NCBI GenBank assembly: GCA_037102815.1
Contig: BTPP01000004.1
Coordinates: 3,534,001-3,598,000 of the forward strand
Length of the DNA: 64,000 bases
Source: Neurospora intermedia
Taxonomy: Eukaryota > Ascomycota > Sordariomycetes > Sordariales > Sordariaceae
Direction: 5' to 3'
Shown here: in pieces, positions 54,283 to 64,000 of the stretch
Numbering within the stretch: position 1 is the stretch's first letter
How the letters are laid out: every line of letters begins with the position of its first letter
The notes under the pieces: generated by a model
Database searches by the model: none
What the model was told of the DNA's origin: nothing
What the model saw: the letters and a program-made list of their open reading frames with translations, nothing else
Made by a program: the position numbers and the translations under genes

Positions 54283-55314
54283 TCACATTGTCGTGGTGTA
54301 CTCCTGATAGCGATCCCAACCGAAGTTGTTAAATCCCATGCTAACTCCGCAATGAGGAGCAAGCATGCTGGGTAGCGGAAGGGGGGCGGAGACGAGCGTA
54401 GAGCCATAGTAGTAGCCGGCCGAGGAGAAAGGCGTGCTGTAGGACGGCGTGCTATAAGCAGGTGTAGGTGAGGGCATTTGCACCTCGCTGACACCCATGC
54501 TTGCCCACATGGGGGGGCTGGCGGATCCGGATGATGCCACACTGGGGCTCGACGGTAGGACTCTCCACGACTCGACAGGAGCAGGCAGCGACGAGGGCGT
54601 TGTGGGTTGCGACCACATGCTGACGTTGGCGGGAGAGCTGGGCAACAAAGGAGGCTGACGGACGACATCGACAATCCTAGGCGGAGGCGGCAGCAGCGGC
54701 TTGTAGAGGTTCATGACGGCACTCTTGACATCCTCGCTCCTACCATCCAGCAATTCTCCAGCCCCCTCTTCTTCGAGACCCTCCAAAGCCGTCACGTGCG
54801 TGGTGAAGACAAACTTGTTGATGGCCTGAACAAAGTCCTCGTGAAGCTTCTTGCATTGCTGATCCTTCTCAGACCAGTCATACGTACTAGCCTTGGTATT
54901 GGGGCAGTGGACGTCCTTGTGGTACTCGATGAGCGACTCGATGGTGTCGGGGGTAAGCTTGAAGGCAACCTCATTCCTCAGGACCATGTCGACGTGGACG
55001 ATGTAAGCCTCCAGGTGGATAAGCTGATAGTTGGCGATGGCCTCAACCAACGGGTTTGAGTCGTTCTTGAGCTTGTCTTCGGGCGCCTTAGGGAGCATGA
55101 GCGAAGCCAGGATCCAGATGGCATTCGGTGAGGATAGGGTCTCGGTCAAGCATTTTGTGTGCTGGGGTACGCTGTTGAGAGGCCTCTTGACTTTGTTGAT
55201 GCGCTTCAGTGTCTTGGTCAACCATGGCTCAACCTTGGAACCCAGCACGACGTTGACGGAAGATGCTCTTGGGGCAAAGGCGGCGGCCGAGGCCGGTAAT
55301 AGCTGGACTGGCAT
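54283..55314 (-). CDS. Hypothetical protein of 343 residues (orphan)
   Basis: I recognise no family. A single exon runs from MPVQLLPASAAAFAPRASSV to YQEYTTTM; the frame is open above the ATG for about 60 codons without an ATG I would prefer. Residues 25-215 look globular and mainly helical, with VVLGSKVEPWLTKTLKRINK, PNAIWILASLMLPKAPED, ANYQLIHLEAYIVHVDMVL and HEDFVQAINKFVFTTHVTAL. The remaining 130 residues are disordered and rich in Pro, Ser and Tyr, ending in a Tyr/Phe/Gly-rich stretch. Regular C/G-ending codons support it as real. It stands alone between two large gene-poor regions. It could be lineage-specific; no function is proposed. Confidence 0.65.
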   Translation of the reverse strand: MPVQLLPASAAAFAPRASSVNVVLGSKVEPWLTKTLKRINKVKRPLNSVPQHTKCLTETLSSPNAIWILASLMLPKAPEDKLKNDSNPLVEAIANYQLIHLEAYIVHVDMVLRNEVAFKLTPDTIESLIEYHKDVHCPNTKASTYDWSEKDQQCKKLHEDFVQAINKFVFTTHVTALEGLEEEGAGELLDGRSEDVKSAVMNLYKPLLPPPPRIVDVVRQPPLLPSSPANVSMWSQPTTPSSLPAPVESWRVLPSSPSVASSGSASPPMWASMGVSEVQMPSPTPAYSTPSYSTPFSSAGYYYGSTLVSAPLPLPSMLAPHCGVSMGFNNFGWDRYQEYTTTM

Positions 55315-55853
55315 TATGGCCGGTTGTGAGTTGACAGTTGGGAGGCTGGTGAGGTGAGGTGAGTTGAGGTGAGAGACCTGAGAGTGACAGAGCACTGTAG
55401 CGCTTGACGGGAGACGGGAAACACAGGGGGGGGATTGAGATGGGAAACGAATAGAATATAAGAAACAAGGTGAGCAAGGTGACGAAGCAGGCAGTCCCAA
55501 GACAAGGGCCTAGCGTACTCGCCGGCAACGTCAAATGAAAAGTGAAGAACGGGAGACGAGGGGCTCGTGAGGGAGAAGAAGGAGGGTGAGAAATCTCGTG
55601 TAGAAAGTCTGGGTGCTTAGGACGGTGGGGTGTAGTGGGTGTTATAGTCGTACCCGTAAGACCCGTCGTTGCCGTCACTCGCGCTGTCACCCACTGCCAC
55701 TGCCCCCCTTCGAGCCCTTTTTTTCATACACTACTACACCACCAACATCCCTACCTACAGCTGCATGCATAGGTACATTAGTGTGTAGTGTACACGAAGA
55801 CGGGAGGGCAACCACAACAAGCGACGAGGACACCAGAGCGGAGAAGAGAGGGA

Positions 55854-55873
55854 GGGGGGGGGGGGGGGGGGGG
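55854..55873 (+). repeat. Poly(G) run of 20
   Basis: Uninterrupted guanine run about 540 nt upstream of the orphan gene ATG (template orientation C20). It could form a G-quadruplex or a slippage hot spot. Confidence 0.8.
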
Positions 55874-58377
55874 TGTATCTTGAATGCGTCCCGCGTTACC
55901 TAGTGGCCGGACAAGCCACAAGCCCGGAAGGTCCAGATGGGGCCCGCTACACCGCGCTGGCTGCAGCTGCTGTTGGTTGGCAAAACTCGCCAAAATCAGA
56001 GCATGTTGCCATCGTCAGGAGGCCAGTCAGCGCCGAAGCCTGAGAGGTCACTTTCTGTTTCAAGCCACTTTTCGACAGCCATTCAAGGCCATGGACTAAG
56101 TCTCATGTCCCAATCTGGCCTGCATTTTCAACCGTATTGATGGAGTAGGAATGGTCAAACCTACCTACACTAGTTAGCATCATCAATCCGGAAAAAGAGC
56201 CCCGTCTCAAGTCCTGCTATCTATCGTATGTTGTATCGACGACGTCGGGTCGTCTGCCTAGTCCAATATCATGGCTCCATGGCACCCGAGCTAGCTCCGT
56301 GTAATAGGGTAGTCCGGCAGTCAAGCATCTGTAAGCTAGAGTTGGGTTCCAACAGGACGATATTCCAAGAAAGCCAAGATCTCGGGTATCCGGTTTTCCT
56401 TTCTTGAAGTTTTTCACCGTCGACAAACTTTTCAACGCTACCGGAGACCACGGGTGACGGGCGGGCGGACAGGGCATCTGAAGAGCCTGGCATCGATCAA
56501 CTCGACCCCAGATGCCAGGGTTCTCCGGAGCTGTGTGTATACTGTAGCGTACTGTATGATAGAGCCCAAAATGCGTTCTTTTCAGACTTCGCGCGACGCC
56601 ACTTTCCGTGGCCAAGATGTTGGGATATGTGCGTACCTGGAGTCCCGTGGTATGTGTATGTACTGTGTAGGCCGGGAACTCCCTTCAGTTTGTCACGTCC
56701 TCGCCATTGCGGTTGACAGGACCTATCGCAGTACCTGACTGACTGCGTCCGGGCTTGCGTAACTCCGATTTCCCTCGTCTATCTCTGCAGGCTGTGCTCA
56801 GCCATGCATATGCACAATGCTGGATGACAAAAACCCCGACGCACCAAGAGACGAATCGGCCGGTCTCTGGCATGCAACTAGAGCTGAAGACTGCAGATGT
56901 GCAAGATGTGGACTATGATGCCAGGAAAAACAGAGTAGCGCCACCGTCAGTCAGCAGGGAGTTAGTGCGTGGTATCCTTGCTATGAAAAATACGCGTAAG
57001 TTACATTACGTTTCGGGAAAAACGGAAAGTATGGCTCCGCTGTGGTAATCCCAGAGCGCTAGTGCTTGGAGATACGTACCTTACCTACCTACTGCGTAGT
57101 ACAACCGACAGCTCCCCAGAAGACACCAACGACCCCGCCGATGAATGGCACAGAAACCACTACCACCGCGAGCCACATTCAAGAAAAGTACCCCAGCTCA
57201 CAGTTTTTCACATTTGTCACTCCTCGTTTACTCGGCCGTGATCATCGATAGGATAACCATGATGCTGGAGGTGATTACAACACATACTTGTTCCCCTCGA
57301 AGGATCTGAAACATCCACTCAATCCAGGTTTGGGGTTCATAGTCTCGCAAAGCACGTGTGAACGCGACGAGACTATATCCTCAATTGTGAAATTGAGGCA
57401 CCAGAAGAGTATGTACTGTCTTGTCAGTTGCCAAGGCTAACTCGCAATATTAATCAGAGCTTTTGCGGGGAAGGAAGCCAACACGAATTTAATAATGCTT
57501 ACTCGGTCTTAGGTCATGGCAGATTGGTCCCACTGTCACCGATATGGCTTGGTAAATCATGCTACTACGCCGTGCGTTAGTTGTGGCCTAGACCTAGAGG
57601 AAATGTGCATTTCAAAAAGTAAATTTTGTGAGTTGTGATATCAATAGGAATTCCATCTAACTCGCCACCGACCGGCGATGACATTGGCACAATGCTGTAG
57701 CAACCGGCGTGCCTTTGTGACACTGGCGGATCCTGATGGAGTTTTCCGTTCTATCATGTAATATAAAGCCTTTTGATTGTGAGCCGGTAAGAGGGGCTGA
57801 AATTATCTGACTAGATCTCAACATGAGTGTTGATAGCAGTATGCTTAGCAAGCCGTTGGTCTGATGCAAGCCGCACGCGCGGCTACTAAGAGCAGAGGGG
57901 AAGAGGATCCGTATCTGGTGGACACTAGTATCTTTACTGCTGTAAATGGTGAGCTGCATATGACTCGTAGGAATGTCTAGGTTGCCGTAACACACCATCT
58001 TCAAAGGTTGATCCACATCGTGAGATTATGCAAAGCTCCCACTCGTGGAAGTGTTGAGTCGCCTTGACACTGTCAACCAGTGGGAGCGTCCGCTACGATT
58101 GCTGAAACGCGGGGCGAGATGAACCCAGAGTGAACCCAGAGTGAACAGGATACCGTAATCATTAAGAACGGGCGTTGAGGTATCCTGAAGAGGATATGGC
58201 ATGATTGACTTGTCGCCCAATCGATCGTCAGAGGGCGCAATCGCTTGCTCCTGTCCATAAATCCTCAACTCCTCAACATGAAACGCAACAAGCGCGCTGC
58301 CAGTGGGCCGGGACGCTCCCTTTCCCTTGAACAAAACCGCCTTCTCGAGGCTTGCTTCTAGACCCAGTCTGCCAGTG

Positions 58378-58695
58378 ATGTCTTCGCCCACACCTTCTGA
58401 CCAGATCCACGATCATCTACCGAAAGGTAGTGTACTGCTTGCATACGCCTGGGGCCGGCTAGTGGTCCAAAGCAAGCAAATCATCGGGAGGGGTGAAAAC
58501 CCAAAAAAAGTAGCTCAAACTGGAGTCATTGAGGACCTGTCTGCCGGCTTGACCACTCATTTTCCCCCTCTTCTTCTCCCCATCAACACCCCTGAAGGAG
58601 TTTTTGGAGTAAGAATGATCCAGGAGACTCCCAGCTTGGTCTATAGCACGTGTGGAACAAAGACAGGGAATGTCTCAACGGCAATAAAGGTGTGA
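58378..58695 (+). CDS. Doubtful 105-residue ORF
   Basis: ATG-started frame beginning MSSPTPSDQIHDHLPKG, containing GSVLLAYAWGRLVVQSKQ and LLLPINTPEGVFGVRM, ending GNVSTAIKV. The opposite strand is also open at 58026-58391, though without an ATG start. Composition is protein-like but there is no family match, intron or context evidence. Most likely either a small orphan gene or chance. Confidence 0.15.
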   Translation: MSSPTPSDQIHDHLPKGSVLLAYAWGRLVVQSKQIIGRGENPKKVAQTGVIEDLSAGLTTHFPPLLLPINTPEGVFGVRMIQETPSLVYSTCGTKTGNVSTAIKV

Positions 58696-59442
58696 AAAAG
58701 GTACAAAAGGGTAGGAGGATTGGCGTCAGCCTGTGAGAGAGCGTATGTTGGGATATGACCAGAAGCTGCCATGCTAGTGCGGGAAGGTGAGCAAAGGTTG
58801 TTTAAGTCAGACCCCTGTTTTTGAGCCTCATTGGCTGGAGCTCTGAGCGCCCTCGGCCTCCATCGAGAGAAAAAGGCCGACATTGAAGCCTCTCATTGGC
58901 CTGAAAAGGAGGAGAGGAACGAATGGGTGGCCCCAGAAGGCGAGATATTCACCCATGAATCATCTGAGAGGAGAGAAATTTGGTGAAAATGAGAAAATAT
59001 AAAGCCATGGATTTGCGGCAGCAAGCCACAAGAGGAGCACCCACTTGGTGTCGAGGTGGAAAAAGTCCATGTCTTGATGACGAGAACACAACACTCCAAG
59101 TTTCTGGAGTAGTGGAAGGAATATGTAGAAACCCGTTGCGATTGGAGAGTCACGGCATATGGTCATCTCCGAGCTGTACTATGTATAATCAAGGCTTTGG
59201 TGCCTCTTTTGGGGAATCCGACATGACGATAGAAGAATGTCTCATATGGCACCACCGGAGCCATGAACCAATCTTCTTCACCACGTCCACTGGGGCCTCG
59301 AGACTTCCGTAGTGCATAGCAACCTCGAGTCTGGCCTCGCGATATGGAGCCTGGGAGTATCAGACATGGGGACACAGTGGACCGCTTGGTTCCTGGCTCC
59401 GTGGGTTTCGTACCCCCGATCTCGCTGTGTCTTTCTTCGTCT

Positions 59443-59469
59443 GGGGGGGGGGGGGGGGGGGGGGGGGGG
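59443..59469 (+). repeat. Poly(G) run of 27
   Basis: The longest homopolymer in the window, in the right gene-poor region. Long G runs are rare in genomic DNA and are often unstable; the exact length should be treated with caution. Confidence 0.8.
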
Positions 59470-61573
59470 TGCAGCAAGCGGCTGGAAGCAACGAAACAAG
59501 CAAGGGAGTCGAGTCCGTGGGATTGGGTAACATGTGAGTAGCTCCGCATTGCTCGCTACCATGAGGGAGACCTGAACGGCTGTCCTCTCGTGGAAGGCCG
59601 TTGAGGGTGTAGGTCGAAACAGTCCTAGATGCGCCCTCGTGGCGGCAAGTAGACACAGCTCGGCAGGTATCGGTCTAGGGCACTTGACGCTGCGCTGCCA
59701 TTGAACGGGTGTTGTCTTGGTTGCTCTCGGTGCCCACTTGAGAGGCGACCAAGGCAACCTGCGACCACCTTTGTGAGGTTTCTCCCACCCTGGATCTTCA
59801 TACATAGTAAATCCACTGGACGGGAACGGGGATGGCAAAAGAGAAGGGGGCTGTGCGGCCAGGAGCGGAACGAGATTCCCACGGCAGAAGTATGCAACGG
59901 CAGAAACGAAACAGACAATGCACATTGTGCATATTGGGAACGAAGAATGATGAAAACCGACAAGTTGAAAGTGAAGAAGTTGTTGTTGGTGGGTGTTGCA
60001 ATCGACCAGATTCAGTTCCTTCCATGACAAGGTCAACTCTCCAACGAAGTAAAGTTGGAAGCTGAGGGCAGCCACAATTGGCTTGGCACGTTTTCATGTG
60101 CCTGGTCTTGGCGCGTAACGGAGATCAGAATTACGGTATTGACTGTGAAATTGTCAGCCAGCGCCAGGCGGTAGTACATACGCTACATAGCAGCGAGGTG
60201 AGGCGATAGACCCGCCACTTGCCGATTTGCGTGCGGATTTCGACCAGTGGGCGGCTAGCTTTCTTTTATTCTGGGGTCTGCGCTAGTCCATCGCCCATGC
60301 TCTTATTCAACTTTGTAAGTTGTTTCATCATGCGAAAATCACAAGCAAGGCTCAAATCGGAAGGGACGAAACCGTGATGGGGACAGAATCGGAGCATATT
60401 GCAAAAGGGACGACGCACATGGCTATCACGGATGGAAACGGCAGCCCCAGTCTTGCCGGGATGAACAGCGGCATGAGGGGAGGGAAAGAAACCCTGAACC
60501 GCGCCGTCCTAGTCTGGTGACGACTCGGAGCGCCAGAAGAGCCAGTCACTTGACCTTCGGCGCAAACTGCCCATCGCGGGATAATCCAAGATAAACGAGA
60601 AAATTTACGCGACAATCAACCTGATCTGACCTCGTCGTCGTCCTGGCCATGGACCTTGATCACCTGGAGAAGCCAATTGCATGTTTTCCGTTTCGCAAGC
60701 ATTACTTGTGCTGCGACCTGCGCGTCCATGCGACTTGTCCTTTCCAATATCCTCTTCCTCCATTCGAGGACCAAGACGCCTCGTCCCTTGACACAATTTC
60801 ACTGATTACACACCCTCACTCCCCTCAAGCCCGATGTTCCCTAGCTGCTACAGCTTGGCTCGGCCGAATGAACTCGGGGAAATGACGGGGTAAAGACGGG
60901 GGTGGTTCTTGATTCTCATGTCCATTTGGTGCTGGGTTAACTAGGAGGACGACTGCAGGGCCGATCTGTTCTCACGGGACTAGCACCGCCGATGTGTATC
61001 CAGTCACATATCCAGCGCGGCGGGCGTGAACGCGAATCTGAAGCACGGCAGCATCATACATCCAGTGAGAGAGCAAGCCGAGCAGCCGTTGACTCATACC
61101 CAGCACCGCGATCGATATTAGCACGGCGCGACGACAAGGCTATTGGACCGCCGGAATTATTGTATCCTTATCCTCGAACGGTCAGCCAGGACCCATTGTA
61201 GTTGGCTGCAGGCGGACGGACCATCGGGCTACGATAATACCGGTGGCAAGCCTCTTATTGAGCTCCATCTCTCAGTGAAATGGCGGACTCTCCAGCGGCT
61301 CAGGTCGCCATCTGGTGCGTTAACCCCAACACCACCAGTTGGAGTCTTCACCACGATAACTGGAGGATGGCTTGAAACTTGAGGCCAGTGAAGGGAAGGA
61401 GAGGTGGACGAGCCGTATGTGTACGTTACACGCACGACACTTCCAGCATCTGCCCCTCTCAGAGAGGCTTCGCGCCGTACCTATAGTCAGGCGATGTGAA
61501 GAATTAGTCCGGACACCTACGCTTATACCGAACCAGACCCAGTGAGTGTCCGGACTTTTGTTCAAATCGCCTG

Positions 61574-61593
61574 CTACACTAGAACTAGTGTAG
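61574..61593. repeat. Inverted repeat CTACACTAG-AA-CTAGTGTAG
   Basis: Perfect 9-bp arms with a 2-nt centre; the same arms occur at 23813-23844 with a 14-nt centre. Confidence 0.65.
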
Positions 61594-63849
61594 TGTATGG
61601 ACGCCTGTCCACGAATAACACCGGCTCCATGTTGATCGACGAGAGCGGCGAAATCGGCCAGGTGTGGAGGTGTGGCGCAGGCCTGGCGAGCTGCGTTTCA
61701 TTGGGGATAGAGGAATGCAAGACGCGTCGTGCGCGTTTCAATGTAAAGATCCGCTCGGTTTTGCGAAGACTCTTTGGTGGTCGGTCGTCAGCCAGGCGAG
61801 CCAGTGGTCGCAAAAGGGTCGTCGGAATGCCAAGCCATGACGTCATAGGTAGCCCCGCCCTCTACACTACACTACTATCAAGACGGACCTTAAGCAGTGA
61901 GCCCTAGCCACACCCATGCGAAGCTGAAGATGGCCTCATTGAGAGTCGGAGTCCTCACGAACAACTCAGCGTCCAGCGCATGCTGGTGACTCGACAGTTA
62001 GGGCGGTGGGTATGGGCGTTGGAGGTTCTCTGGTTGTCCACAAACTTTTTCAAATTTCCAGGGCTGTCCATGAAGCAAAAGCTCTTCTATGGAGCGGTGT
62101 GGCTGCAAGTGCCGAGGCTTGAAACATACATTTCCATTCTGGCTGCCTGCGCCTCGATATCTTCGGAGCTCGGCAGCACCACTGGTCACGGTGTCAATCT
62201 GGACGGGGTTTCCTCCACGTTGAGACGAAAAAGCCCCTGCACGGGAGATCGTAAAAGAAAGTGCGTGTTGGACTTGGAAACCTTCTAGTTCGGATATATC
62301 CGAAAGGGGAAAAGGGCAACACTGCGTATCTGTGAGCATCGCTTCGCTTCGGGACCTGATGGTGGCCAACTTACCGGCCGGCCGGTAGGTGGGGCGGCCG
62401 CGGCGGGGCGGGAGGCAGCCCTTGACGTGGCAGCCGCCGATGCCATCTCTTTTCCGCCACAACTACGGTGACACTTCCTCTCGAAAGTGTCGCTCCAGTC
62501 CGATGTCACTGTATACGTAAGCATTTCGGTTTTTGCGCCTCATTCTCTGAACTTGAATGATTTCCAGACTTCAGGGTCCAGGGTCCAAGCACATGGAGTG
62601 TTGAAAAGTATATTTAGATTTTAGTCGCCGATTGTGTGCACTAACTCAGTGCCACACAAGACACACCAAATATTGTTAGTTTATACCCAAACTCTCACCG
62701 CGCACTCCATGGCAATGCCACATACGTTCGGAAGCAATCTATCTGAATGGATCACTATTGTCTCCATTAACTCAAAGTGGTTGGTCTAGATCAACTTCAT
62801 TGTGGTCGCTTGGGTTCGGTGACCCGGGGCGCTCGAGACCGTACACTACAACCAACGGGGCAGTGACGGGCTTGGCCGCGGAGTCAGGCCGCTGCTGCTC
62901 CTGCTCGTTGCTGTCTTGCTTCATTTACCTCGGTCAAGCTAATGCTGATGCCATCGGTAATCAGGACCAACCCAAAGATGGGGGAGGGGGTTGAGGGGGG
63001 GTGTAGAACTACAGTATACGATGCGCCCGACGAAGAGGAACCCGGGATCGGCGATATCGGGGAAACTCATCATCACTTTTACAGCTGAAATCAAACATTC
63101 GCCCTTGCTTCCTGTTCGTAAGCTTGCAAGTTAACAAGTTGACAAGTAGTGTAGACAAGGCAGAGCTGTATGCCTATTCGGTTGTCATGCTGTCTTTCAA
63201 TGATGACTGATGCTATCGACTAGGTAATCAAGGATGTCAGGGATGTCAGATCATCAAATGAGAAGAAATAGGTATTCCGCCTTGAAAGCATATGCCAACC
63301 TGCCATACAGACAGACGGGCAGGACAATGTGATAAAACGTGGTTAGGCCGTTCGTTCGTTCAGAACATTTGCTTTTGAGTTCTACCAGTTCTTACTGGCA
63401 AGGCCGCAAGCCACAAATGCGCAAAGGATAATTACTGGGTGCTGCGTACCTACTAAACTTAGTGCTCACTCCATGCTGCTCATGCTGACAGATGTTGGGC
63501 GTTGGCGTATGCTTAGGACTAAGAGTATGTCTTGGTGGTGTCGGTGTCATCGGCGAGTAGTATTTCGGTAAGCTATTTGTGAGAGATAGATGGGTGGACT
63601 GGTGATGACATAGTTGTCGTTATAGCATGTGATTAGCATAGATACATATGCTCGGCGAGACGCTCTCGAGGAAGAGAGTCGGCGGCAAGGGTAGAATAAC
63701 AGTCAAAGATGCATGCGTACATCGCCGCTACTATGGAATATATACCAGCCGGGGGTTCAATATTTATTGATTGGCGAGACATGCGTCAGCTACTTTTACT
63801 CTGGATGTTTAAACTGTAATAGTAAGTCGTCTCAGAAGATCAAAGCAGT

Positions 63850-63865
63850 CTAGGTAGTTACCTAG
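63850..63865. repeat. Inverted repeat CTAGGTA-GT-TACCTAG
   Basis: Perfect 7-bp arms with a 2-nt centre, of the same TAGGTA/TACCTA type as the palindrome at 4522-4533. Confidence 0.6.
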
Positions 63866-64000
63866 AAGAAGGCACTTTCATTTATTGAGGTCAAGAATTG
63901 CAGCAGGAATGAGAACTACATATAATTCATCTGGGCTGACTTTGAAAGTACATCCCTAGAGGTACCTCAACCGAGACGGGAGTTTGTGAGAGGTATTCAA

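Larger units (their letters stand above)
55315..64000. other. 8.7-kb gene-poor right end
   Basis: No gene confidently supported. The first 400 bases should be promoter and leader of the orphan gene. Weak candidates are the 105-codon frame at 58378-58695 and a 78-codon frame at 60649-60885 whose ATG has excellent context (GCCATGG). The stretch carries G20 and G27 runs, an 11-bp direct repeat GAACCCAGAGT (58121-58142), the CTACACTAG inverted repeat at 61574-61593 and an inverted repeat at 63850-63865. Composition is ordinary and no transposon or rRNA/tRNA gene was seen. Long leaders of a regulatory gene to the right, or non-coding transcripts, could fill part of it. Confidence 0.45.

Noticed and set aside
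58026-58391. 121-codon minus-strand frame (VAFHVEELRIYGQEQ)
   Set aside because: Begins at a GTG with a stop soon upstream and no good ATG; overlaps another weak frame on the plus strand; no family match.
1-64000. tRNA or dispersed 5S rRNA genes
   Set aside because: I looked for T-loop words such as GGTTCGAATCC and for remembered Neurospora 5S sequence on both strands and found no credible copy. A tRNAscan or Infernal run would settle it.
1-64000. Transposons, RIP-mutated repeats or virus-like elements
   Set aside because: No reverse transcriptase, transposase, integrase or capsid-like frame, no long terminal repeats, and no AT-rich TpA-rich blocks typical of RIP were seen.

Overview
The window looks like a chromosomal segment of a filamentous ascomycete, most probably a Sordariales fungus close to Neurospora crassa. 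The grounds are short introns (about 50-100 nt) with GTAAGT/GTGAGT donors and CTAAC/CTGAC-like branch sites, long CT-rich 5' leaders, C-ending codons in housekeeping genes, and proteins (Mdm34, Yaf9, Syf2, Tim23) that resemble, from memory, the N. crassa versions. No search could be run, so the genus is an inference. I saw no prokaryotic features, CRISPR arrays, tRNA or rRNA genes, or transposon or virus-like elements.

Left part (1-14 kb): alternating divergent and convergent housekeeping genes. These are mdm34 (ERMES, minus), ipk1 (inositol-pentakisphosphate 2-kinase, plus), yaf9 (YEATS chromatin reader, minus), coq11 (ubiquinone biosynthesis, plus), syf2 (spliceosome, minus) and an unrecognised 688-residue protein with a mitochondrial-type leader (plus). 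The region from 15 to 27 kb is all on the plus strand: a secreted/type I membrane kelch protein, an alpha/beta hydrolase of the DUF1749 (SidJ-like) type, a 65-residue Cys-motif protein, a seven-exon cytochrome P450 with a 4-nt micro-exon, and eIF5.

The region from 28 to 42 kb is all on the minus strand: two tandemly duplicated coiled-coil proteins that also share promoter motifs, dephospho-CoA kinase, a Pro/Gln-rich low-complexity protein whose 5' exons are uncertain, and Tim23. Divergent from tim23 is a 1603-residue Trm732/THADA homologue (43.2-48.2 kb). The right end (48.2-64 kb) is gene-poor. It holds one orphan minus-strand gene (54.3-55.3 kb), long homopolymer runs and short TAGGTA/TACCTA-type palindromes.

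The genes do not form a pathway. Several act in or on mitochondria (Mdm34, Coq11, Tim23, probably the 688-residue protein, possibly the CoA kinase), but that is most simply chance. The points I judge most worth a second look are the P450 micro-exon, the duplicated coiled-coil pair with a decayed 3' end, possible dual targeting of the 688-residue protein, the small mitochondrial-looking ORF inside the long mdm34 intron, the weak-context uORF before eIF5, and the unresolved gene at 37.5-39.7 kb.
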